Part shown: positions 54,965 through 64,000 of the stretch, piece by piece | How positions within the stretch are numbered: position 1 is the stretch's first letter | Layout: every line of letters starts with the position of its first letter | NCBI GenBank assembly: GCA_030386875.1 | Contig: CM059560.1 | Coordinates: 31,986,183-32,050,182 of the forward strand | Source: Morinoia aosen | Lineage: Eukaryota; Arthropoda; Malacostraca; Amphipoda; Talitridae | Direction of reading: 5' to 3' | DNA length: 64,000 nt | Notes under the pieces: model-generated | The model's database searches: none | What the model saw: the letters and a program-made list of their open reading frames with translations, nothing else | Told to the model about the DNA's origin: nothing | Position numbers and translations under genes: made by a program

Positions 54965-56515
54965 CGGACTTGACGTCCTCATGCCATGTTTAGCCATCGC
55001 TCGTCTCAGTCCTCTTACCGACTCGCATATGTTACCTAGTAGAGTACGTTAATTGTCTTTTTGTGCTCTTCACAGTTGGTATAACATGTTTTTGATTACA
55101 ATTTGTACGGGTTCAACTAACTTGCTAATGTTATTGTTATATTTCGTGCTGGCTGTTTCGGAACTAATTGTTCAACTGTTGGACTACAATATCTTTTTAT
55201 GATTTCGACAGCTTTCTCAGTGACCTTGAAATATCGATTGATAATTTTTTGTTGAATATTTGGGCCAATTTGGACTTGAGCGATATTTTTTGCATGTTAT
55301 TGGCTATAAATTCCGTCCGTTAATGTGAACTTTGAAGTATCGAATTTCGATTCCGTCTTAGAATATTTGCGCTTTGTTACTACAGTATTTGTCGCGTAGC
55401 AATTTGTAGCGCAGCAGTATTTGTGATAGTAGATAATAGTTCTGAGGAGCATCAAGCAAACAGGTCCAGGTAGCGCGCGAGTTACGCCTAGGAGATGGAC
55501 TCGCGTTGGGTGCAATAAGGGATAAAGCCGCGAGATAGCTTAATTGCTTATACAAATTATCCTTACGTTGACTCGCGGGAAATTCTGTAATCGGAAAGTT
55601 GAACATATGTACATTGATGAGAAATAAATATTTTATCATTTGCCATTTATGTTAACAAGGCATATTACGCTTCATAAAACAATTAGAATTAATAATCATT
55701 AATGCCTTGTGTATGGGAACACGAACAAAAAAATGTAACTGGTCAAAAATGTTGTATAATGCAGTCTGATACAACGACAATTCAACGCGTTTCTATATCT
55801 TTCAAGAACTAAGCAGTCCATCAAAAGTTGTTGCCAATATTTTCCTTTTAATTTATTTTCTCCTGCACATAAGAAAGATCGTCGGAAATGACCAGCCGTT
55901 TGTAGGAAATTGGCGATTTTTCATTAGGTGCAGGTGTTACTTAAGTACTGTGGTGTGCAAGTCCATTGTCAGTTACATCGACCTCTGCAGATTATTCCAT
56001 TGGTATATATTCTTCAATAGTTCACTTGCGCAGTGAGAATCTAAATGCTCGTTGACGCTTTCTAGCGCTGCACTGGAGAAGCTGCTGTTCGGGAAGGCTT
56101 GAACTTACTTAAAGTTTGGATTGAAAGAGACTGCCACACAGATTCATACTCGCTTACGTTTAATGCTTTCTCAGGAGAATAATGACATTTCGAAATGATT
56201 TCACTAAAACGAAGCACACAGGTCAGATACTGAGGCTTGCTCACTGCTCTCACCGTCTGACAGTTTATTTGTATTTTTGACTTGAATTTCTTACACAAAG
56301 AAAACCAACTGTTACTGATGCAAGATATTTTACAAGACCTACCTTTTCTTCAGTTGCTGCTCATTATGTCTGATTACATTTGTGCAGAGAAAAGATAACC
56401 TCTCTCCTTTGATCTCAAATCCATAAATACAAGAATCTTTCAACTTTTTTTCGTTAAACATATTACGTGGCCGTGCTGCTGTCTCCGTAGTCATAGAATG
56501 CAAGTTTTGAAGGCT
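54965..56515 (+). other. ZnT last intron segment
   Basis: Non-coding; nothing recognised. Confidence 0.55.
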
Positions 56516-56528
56516 TAATCTGTTCCTT

Positions 56529-56867
56529 CCCCTCAGGGCAATACAATTGTTGCATCTATGGGAATTGGCACTTCTAGGAGGAAAATGCGAGGTCCCGAAA
56601 CTGAGAGTTAGGTAGGCATTCATTTGTTGAAATAAAAGGATTTTTTTGTTATGTTACGGACCATCTGTTTTCGGTTCACTGCTGTCCTCTGGTTCAGCCT
56701 CGACTCTCTTCAGCTTTTGTTGTTTCATGAACTTTTCTCTAAACTTACTGTTTCTATGCACTACGTATATAGATTCTGCGCGTACCCTTATCGCCATACT
56801 AAATGGTACCTTCCTCTCTTAGGAACACCTTTGGTGCGGTTAGGGAGGCTTAAACTAACATCAAATC
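56529..56867 (+). repeat. Retroposon family R, copy 9
   Basis: Full length, from CCCCTCAGGGC to 'taaactaacatcaaatc'. Perfect 13-bp target duplication TAATCTGTTCCTT at 56516-56528 and 56868-56880. TCTAAT-type tail; more diverged than copies 1, 3, 5 and 10. Confidence 0.92.
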
Positions 56868-56880
56868 TAATCTGTTCCTT

Positions 56881-57194
56881 TCGTTCTAAATAGCTCTGAT
56901 TTTACTGTATTGGTCTCGATGGTTTGTGTTTCCTCTGAAATCATTTCTAACTTTCCCTATAATTAAGCTTGTATTGAAGGGTGTCAAAGCTCGACTGAGC
57001 TGATTGACGAAACGTGTGTCTTTTTTCATTTTCTCAATGCACGCATAAAAAAGTTTAGGAACACGGATTAACGCCGCGGCGTAAAGTAAAACCTAACTAC
57101 GAAGGATAGATGAGGTCAGAACTTGAGATTGTTGTTCGTAAAGAAGGCGTAATCTGAGAGTTAACGGCACTGAGGGTTTCCTTCCATTTCTAAA
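56881..57194 (+). other. ZnT last intron segment
   Basis: Non-coding; nothing recognised. Confidence 0.5.
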
Positions 57195-57416
57195 CACTTT
57201 GACTGCGGCAGGTAAAACTGAAGTCTGATATTCAATTTAAAGTTAAAGTCAATTGTAGTAAACAATGTTGGAAGTACGGTTAAATAATATTATCTGGATC
57301 GTGTTTTCATTTAGTTTTGAATATTTTTAAAAATTGAGTTTGTGACTACTTGTTGATCAGCAGGATAATGAAAACTCCCTCAGTGACCAAATATGGCTCA
57401 CGTCGCAGTCAAAGTG
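57195..57416. mobile_element. MITE, 222 bp, CACTTTGACTGC family, copy 1
   Basis: Terminal inverted repeats CACTTTGACTGCG (57195 onward) and CGCAGTCAAAGTG (ending 57416). TTAA follows on the right (57417-57420) and CTAA, one mismatch, precedes on the left. Non-coding. It is related along its length to 62392-62612. The TTAA target suggests piggyBac-type mobilisation. Confidence 0.8.
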
Positions 57417-60115
57417 TTAATGATTATCCTTACTCAATAAACATTGTGGTATACTGTGTCAAATTCGTGAGTTTTAAGTTTTTAACAATAACGACGCGAC
57501 TTTGTGTGCCGACCTGACTTTTTGCACCGACGTGACTTTATGCAATGACTTGGCTCATTGCCCGACGTGACTTCAGGCAATTTGGATAGGCCACAATGCT
57601 GGAATTTGAGGAGCAGAGGAAATAATGCCTAGCTTGAACCAGGCACTCGTGTGGTTGATGGTGTTTCATGCGGCTGCTTTCGTTATGTACGCGTTATTCT
57701 TGTGTGTAGCGGTGCAGAGTCCTTGGAAAGTCACTACGTGTTCGTATGTTTCAATATAGGTTAATGCATTTAAATGCAAATAAATATTCATAAATGATGT
57801 CAAGAGTGATTCTCATTTAGCTTGAATAGTACTTTGGGTTCATGTTACATCATTCTCAAACACCACTATTGAAATGTATCTCTTATTAAAAATGCCGTTT
57901 TCATGCATGGTGACTTTCCGATCAACATGTATTTGTATGGAATTCCGCGTCTTCTTGCAAGTGGCCTCCTCCTTGTGCGTGTACTTTGCTTGAATTTACT
58001 ATGTTCTAACATATTTGTCCTTTCAATGAACTTGTTGGTTTTATGTGCTGTCTGCAGGCCGCTCGTCCGTTGGACGATACCTTACCTCACTGCATGTTGG
58101 AAATGATTAGCGTCTTGTAGTTCTGTAGTTTGGTGTATGTTGCCTGGATGTTGGTTGCCAAGAACGTAGTACAGTTCTTTTGTATCGCCAAGCGTGCTTA
58201 TTCTTAAATCTTTTATCCCCCATGTAATTTCTATTGTTTTTCCCTTCTTGCCATTGAACTGTGCTTGTTAAAAATTGTGCATATTAACCTTTACTTTTTC
58301 CAGTTAACGAAAAGGATGTCTCGTTTTAATTATATCCTTGTTTTTATGTTTCCTGGCTTACTGACGCCATAACCGCACTCCTCTAATTGTTAACGTGAAG
58401 TTAAAGCTTAGGAGTCGCCGTGGTGTTGTAATTCCTTACTAATCTATTCGTTTTACTTTGGTGCCCGCAACCTTCATTTTTCATCGGAATAGTTTCACTT
58501 CAAAATGTAATCGAACTTTATAGTTGCGTTGTCCACCGTTGAAAAACACCCAGAAGTAGAGTAAGAGAGCCTGAACCGAGATTTGGAGAACTTTTACGTA
58601 ATGTGCATCTCATTTTGTCTATCGAAACGGAGTTGACTGTCTCAGTTTTGTGCAATCAACAGTTCAATCTCACATTCGCTAAATTAATGATGTATCACAT
58701 TCAAGTACCTCCACATGGGATCAATTAAGAACACGAGTTTGTGATCGATCCTGGGCTTTGTAAACACGACTGGACAGCTAGTCAGTCGGTACGCGGTCAA
58801 AACATGGGGTAATGCGCTTTGGTCGACGAATTGAACTACACAACGTATAGTTTGTTCTGAGTAGTGCATATCTATTGCTCACGAGCTACTTGGTTGGTTC
58901 AAAACATTTCATCTGGTGGAACCTTAAAAATATGTTGACGAAAGTATACGTTTCATGTTAATCACTATCAACTCAAGTTTATTTCCGTAGGTCCAAATCT
59001 ACCGTTAATTTCTCCGTTCACTGTGAAGTGCGCAGGCATCCTTTATGTGCATAACTTTGTGTCAGCAATGGTTCTTGCGTAAAGTAGTGATGCAGGCTTG
59101 CGAACAGCGCATGCCAATGTCTAAAGTGAAGGTGAGACTTGCTTGTTTTTCGCATCCCTGCGTTTTGCCCTGAAGTCATTGCTTTTTTGTGTGCGACCAA
59201 ATTGTTTTCCCTTTTAATTTGGTTTGAGGTATTTCTTCTTTTAATTAACTTCGATACATATTAGTTTCTCGCTAGATTTTGGGTAACCGTTTTTTGTATG
59301 ATTTTTCATGAGACGCGTTTTGTTGCATCGAAAGCATTTCTGTCTATAGTGGTCGTTATGCACGACGTCCTGTCTCGAGGTCATCGATTCAATGGTGGAC
59401 GGTTCTGACTTGAGCACATTTTTTTTAGACAGGGTACACTTTATTTCCGCTTCGTTATTGGGAAGACAACCATTTTTATATCACCAAATGATTATTTTCT
59501 GGGAAGAAAGGGTAGGTTCAGGAAATAAAATTAGGTATATTGGGATGTTTGCTGTAATTTGAGGGTTCAAATTGCAAACGGAAGGGCTTATGAAGAGTTT
59601 TTATCTTTTTTTGAGAAAATATTGCGTCCACACACATTCCGAGGGCAGATGATGTGTTTGTTCATGTGTGCTGAGCTTCCAGTTAGCGAGTGTGTGCCGT
59701 TGGTTCCTGAACACCGATGGTGAGTGGAATTTATCAAACATATCGTGTACTTTTGGTCAATTATCTTCAGAAAGTGCTGTGAAGAACTCCATGTAACCTA
59801 CCGTGTTTACTGGAGGCTTGGCGCTCTTCAATTCAGTGTTTGCAACGTCTCCCAGTGATACCATTAGTGGCGTCAGTCATAGGTCGTATTTTGATGCACT
59901 GTCTTTTCCTGACGGCTGTTGCTAGCTGTGTCGACGAGAATATCGAAATTTTAATGCTGTTTTGTTCTCATTTGCAATATATTTTAAGTGGGACTCTTCG
60001 TAATGATTGTCGTAATTACGCTAAATGGCTTGATGAACTAGGCTTATATTGATCATGTGGTTCATTTTCATGTTGAGTCTATTGTTTTCTAATTCTTCTG
60101 AAGTAAACTCACGTG

Positions 60116-60118
<3 letters not shown>
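57417..60118 (+). other. ZnT last intron segment
   Basis: Non-coding. At about 57505-57575 there is a short degenerate array of a ~20-bp unit containing 'gacgtgactt'. No gene was recognised. Confidence 0.5.
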
Positions 60119-60198
<80 letters not shown>

Positions 60199-60216
60199 TG
60201 TGCGTGTGTGTGTGTA
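60119..60216 (+). repeat. (TG)n microsatellite
   Basis: About 48 TG units with a few interruptions near the 3' end. Cys-Val open frames across it are artefacts. Confidence 0.97.
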
Positions 60217-61582
60217 AGGCTCTCCTTCTGTGCCGTTTTTTTTCTTTTCTCTGTTTAACTTTATCTCTACGAAAAACTTGTATTGCCTATTCTGCAGGCT
60301 GCATCAGTGGGGGCTAACTAAAATGTTCTGCAGCTCTACTTGACAACTCTCCTTGAATTTCTCTGTGAAGGTCAAACTTATTTTGTGCACTGAAGCGGTA
60401 TGGACTTTTTGGCCCAAGTTACTCTCAGTCTGTTGCTTTTAATACTTTTTTCGATAATCTTCCTGGGCAATGATTGTGATTTTGTGATTTTCATGTAGTC
60501 GGATGTTATTTTTGTGAAAGATTATGTTGACGTATAATCAGTTCAGTTGAAAACTTTAGTGTGCTTCAAAATGTTGAACTGAGTGCAAGTTTCTGCTGCT
60601 GGCAGAATTGATTACGCTCTGTGATGTCACCGAGGCTGTACAGAATTAATGTAGGTCGAAGTATGATAGACTTCAATGTTGAACGTTTTAGTGCGAGTCT
60701 CACTTTTACTCCGTGGGGGTGCCCAAGTTTTAATTTAAATACTTTTTGAGGATATGAAGTCAAGATTGAGGTACACTGAATTGGGACGAATAAGCAATGA
60801 AGAGAACTGCAGAGTATGTTTTGATTAGCCTTATATGATGACCTATTGGAATGTTAGAAGAATATGAATGGGATAATGTGGAGAAATGAATGTAGGCTGT
60901 ATTACATAAATGCTAGGGTGGGGTGAAAGTTCTAAGGTTGGCAAGTCAGTAAGAAATACTGTGTATTACAAACTAAGAGAGGGACAGGATCACGAAGTAG
61001 GTAATGGGTATCAAGTAAAGGGAGTCTAAAAGAAATCTCGAGGTGTGGAAAACTTAGCGAAAGTGTGACGAGTTTGAGCTTGCAGATGTTCTGAACACAG
61101 CATTGTACGATAAAGTAATCACTTGCCCCACAAGAGAGAAGTCATTCACAAATACTGGAGAAGTAGAATGTCCCTGTTTACGAAGAGTAAGCAGTTGATC
61201 ATGAGCGAGCAGATATCAAAGTTGACGGGGAAAATTAGCTGATGATTTTTTTTTCAATTTGGACTTCAGAGCAATGATAACATTCGTGGAAGAATGAAAA
61301 GACGTGGAAGAATGAAGTAACGTAGTTGAGCTTGTTAAGGTTGGCGTTTTCTTCAAGAATATATGGGAGCAGATAGAAGGTAATTGTGAGGGGACGTATG
61401 TAAGTTGTATTATTAGTACTGCAAGTACTAACGCATGGTCTGTTGAGCAGTAGGGGCTGACGAGCGAAGTGGAAACTGCAACTGACTGATGAAAGAGTGC
61501 CTACCTAAATCTTCTGCCTGGGTAGATGTTCACGTGTGGATGTGTTACCCTGTCGAATACCTGCCTTCTCGGTTTAAATCAT
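60217..61582 (+). other. ZnT last intron segment
   Basis: Non-coding. The purine-rich stretch 60780-61500 contains many GAA/AAG runs without a defined repeat unit. Confidence 0.5.
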
Positions 61583-61596
61583 TTTGTGTGGTATAT

Positions 61597-61893
61597 CATA
61601 TCCCGAGCTAAAGGTTAGGTAGGCTTCATTTTTGTTGTAATTAAATAGGTTTTTGTTTTGTTACGGACCATCTTTTTTCGGTTCACTGCTGTCCTGTTTT
61701 TCAGCACCTACTACTTTCTTCTTCAACTTTTTTCTTGTTTCATGAACTTCTTTCCTAGCTTACTGTTTCTGTGCACCTTGTGCATAGATTCCGCGTTCCT
61801 TCAACTCCATACTAAATGGTGCCTTCCTCTTTCCTCTCTTAAAACATCTTTGTCGTGGTTAAGGGAGGCTAAAACCTTCTTATATAATAATAA
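61597..61893 (+). repeat. Retroposon family R, copy 10 (5'-truncated, TAA-tail type)
   Basis: Begins at 'cccgagctaaaggttagg', lacking the hairpin head, and ends 'ttcttatataataataa'. Flanking repeats TTTGTGTGGTATAT (61583-61596) and TTTGTGGGGTATAT (61894-61907) differ at one base. Five extra bases sit at the truncated 5' junction. Confidence 0.9.
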
Positions 61894-61907
61894 TTTGTGG
61901 GGTATAT

Positions 61908-62391
61908 TTGTTGCCAAACCTTACTGTTAAGTTAATTGGAACTGCTCCCCGTAGATTTTGCAATAACTTGAGTGCTTTGGTTTTTGAGTTACCCAATTGT
62001 GTGGGGATGTGTCATTGATTCGTACAGACGTTAACCTTCAAAGTTTGTTGTAACGTACTTGCTTAGTGCGTTTAAGAGATTTTACTTTGCTCAAAGACAA
62101 AAATCGCGTCACATTCGAACATAGATTCTCAATTTCATTTAAGAGGAAAACTATCGAGTTGAGTGTTGTGTGGTGCTAAATTAAATTTTGAAGTTCCTTT
62201 CTCAGAGGATTAGTTGCTCGTAACTGTGGAAAACATATGATCATGAATGAAAATTCTTTTGATAGGCCTTTGCCAAGTGCATTATAGTCACAAGACGCGT
62301 ACACCGGCTAATTTTCTGAGACATGAAATGTGTGCATGGTCGGATATTGGCACCTATTACCTTGATTAACTCGCCCATCACAGGAACTTGA
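61908..62391 (+). other. ZnT last intron segment
   Basis: Non-coding; nothing recognised. Confidence 0.5.
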
Positions 62392-62612
62392 CACTTTGAC
62401 TGTGGCATGTAAAACTGAAGTTTTATATTCTACTCAAAATTAAGGTCGATCGTCGTAAACTATGTTGAAAATAGCTGATATTTGCTGGATCATGTCATCA
62501 TTTAGTTTTAATTAAGTATTTATGAAAGTTGTGTTTTTGGCTACTAGTCGATACGCAGCATTATGAAAATTCCCTCTGTGTACCACCGCTGGCTCACGTC
62601 GCAGTCCAAGTG
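62392..62612. mobile_element. MITE, 221 bp, CACTTTGACTGC family, copy 2
   Basis: Starts CACTTTGACTGTGGC and ends 'cgcagtccaagtg', followed by TTAA (62613-62616). It aligns along its length with 57195-57416 at visibly reduced identity. Its right end lies only 22 bp before the last ZnT exon, so it abuts or contributes to the branch-point and pyrimidine-tract region. Confidence 0.8.
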
Positions 62613-62634
62613 TTAATATCTCCCACTGTTCCAG

Positions 62635-62808
62635 TCCGACGGCACAAGCCTGAGCCCGGTGAGCGTGAGACAGCGCAGTGTCGACCAAACGGTCGCTGGA
62701 GGCGGACGTGCTGCAGCCGCCGCTGCTGCCGCTGAAGGCGGGTACCTGCTGCTGCCCACGTCTCCTCGGGCTGCTGTGTCTCCCACAACCAGGGAGGCGG
62801 CTGTATGA
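62635..62808 (+). CDS. ZnT1-like zinc transporter, exon G (C-terminal tail and stop)
   Basis: Acceptor CCCACTGTTCCAG at 62622-62634. The exon is in phase with exon F and open for 57 codons to TGA at 62806-62808. The tail is Ser/Val/Gly-rich with a run of seven alanines and then EGGYLLLPTSP. It is GC-rich in AT-rich surroundings and shows coding-like codon use. ZnT1 tails diverge quickly, so there is no family motif to confirm it. It ends the transporter with a cytosolic tail about 75 residues beyond the conserved domain. Confidence 0.75.
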   Translation, partial: SDGTSLSPVSVRQRSVDQTVAGGGRAAAAAAAAEGGYLLLPTSPRAAVSPTTREAAV

Positions 62809-64000
62809 CGATAAAAACTTTACCTAGAGAATCCCAACTACTTTTTTCACGATTTTGTACGCTTGAACTGACTTGTTAGTTTGATTAGTAGAAATATTTG
62901 ACGAGTTCCTGATATATTTCATATTGTTTTCCTAGTGCGTCGTCAATGAAGCCAAATTATTTTATCCGGCTTTATGCCAATTACGCATTTTACTCAAATG
63001 TTGGAATTTAGAATGATGTTGATAAACTTGACACTTTGACGAGAAGCTTTCTTTTAAACAGCATCGTAATTCATCAAATGATACTGAAAACCGATTAGTT
63101 TCTTTTGCATAACCTGAAACATCCTTCAGTGTTGCTATGTTCAAATGCTCGAGATTTTTTGGCCAAGGCCGGACGTCAATTTGTACTTTATAAATGCGTA
63201 TGTTTTGAGTCGTTAGTTTCCTTTTGATTTTGAGGCTAGTGTTCAAATTGCCTTTTACGTGTCTAGTGTAGGCTAGGTGTGAGGTGATGGTTGTTGTGCC
63301 ACTTGGAGCGTGTGGCGCGCCTGCGGCGTCACTCGTGCGTATGAGATCCTGACCTTTGTTTCCAGTTGCTCTTGTAAGACGCCACGAGCTATTTTAGTTT
63401 TAGATAAGCAAATTTGATTTTTGATGACTTCTCTGTTGCGTGAGAAGATAAAACTGTTTGCAATTCGTCAATTTTGATGAGAATTTGAGTGCTGTCTTGA
63501 GGGCAGTAGCTCAACTTGCTGAAAATGTATCCAAACCTCAAATAGTTGACTTTGCTAAAACTGCTGAAATCACCTGGAGTGTGCTTCATGCTCTTCGCTA
63601 ACCCTTGAGCAAATTGTGACTCAGCTGTACTCTATTGAGAGTGACATACTTCAGTAGATCTCCGACGTAGCTCATCTTTGTGGGAGCCGAACCACGTGGC
63701 CATATACTGCGTTCTTTGTGTTAGGTCATTCATGTCGAAGAAATGCACGGTTTTCATGGTATGAGGTATTGTTCTTAATATTTCACAACAGATCCAAGTT
63801 AAACTGTATATGATGAGCACGGCGTCTCTGTATGTCACAGTTTACACCGTAATGGTCTCGTTCTTTTTTGACGTGCGAACATAAGTCTTATTCATATCTT
63901 TTCAGCTGCCTGCCTAAAATGAAAATAACGTTTTACGTACCGCTTGTGAGACAGCTGTGTTACTAGTTCGGCTCAATTTTTACTAAAATAAAAGCACCGC
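62809..64000 (+). other. Presumed ZnT 3' UTR and downstream DNA
   Basis: No further coding was recognised to the window end. An AATAAA at 63987-63992 is a candidate polyadenylation signal, which would give a 3' UTR of about 1.2 kb. Whether it is used cannot be seen. Confidence 0.4.

Noticed and set aside
60049-60317. Cys-Val open frames
   Set aside because: Direct translation of the (TG)n microsatellite.

Overview
This is an arthropod nuclear genome window. It has spliced, GC-richer exons with GT-AG introns in an AT-rich background, metazoan Gypsy-type LTR retrotransposons, non-LTR retrotransposon debris, DNA-transposon remnants and microsatellites. Protein-level resemblance fits a large-genome insect or a malacostracan crustacean. 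The sequence alone does not settle which, and I name no species.

The one recognisable host gene is a ZnT1-like (SLC30A1 / Drosophila ZnT63C type) zinc exporter on the + strand. Seven exons are visible: 31334-31467, 34964-35061, 37321-37605, 47683-47858, 48151-48260, 50076-50286 and 62635-62808. Phases match across every junction, and the stop codon is at 62806-62808. The exons before 31334, encoding transmembrane helices 1-2, are not in the window. The first 31 kb is therefore probably upstream intron or intergenic DNA, and most of the window can be read as one TE-swollen gene.

1-13.5 kb: no gene. It holds six copies of a roughly 350-bp retroposon called here family R, and a 770-bp TIR element with GAGACAC arrays.

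13.5-29.9 kb: a three-layer nest. A complete minus-strand Gypsy element (element 1: 1887-bp LTRs, TSD CGTG, Gag, protease, RT-RNaseH-integrase) sits at the left edge of an R copy. Its pol gene is split near the 3' end by a second, plus-strand, non-coding LTR element (1076-bp LTRs that look identical, TSD TAAG).

31.3-38 kb: ZnT exons, separated by a PIF/Harbinger-type remnant with a MADF-like fragment and by a 5'-truncated LINE that contains a second LINE fragment.

38.1-46.9 kb: a second complete minus-strand Gypsy element (element 2: about 0.9-kb LTRs, TSD GGCC, Gag plus an intact-looking 1299-codon Pol) inside another R copy, all within one ZnT intron.

47-64 kb: the remaining ZnT exons, more R copies, a tandem duplication, a TTAA-flanked inverted-repeat element, two related 220-bp MITEs (one ends about 20 bp before the last ZnT exon), a (TG)n tract and possible alternative 3' exons.

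The most novel signal is family R. Eleven copies lie in 64 kb, all on the + strand. Most have clear 11-15 bp target-site duplications. They start at a constant set of hairpins, end in two kinds of AT-rich tail, and are too T-rich to be a classical Pol III SINE. Both Gypsy elements join gag to the next frame through the canonical -1 slippery heptamer A AAA AAC.
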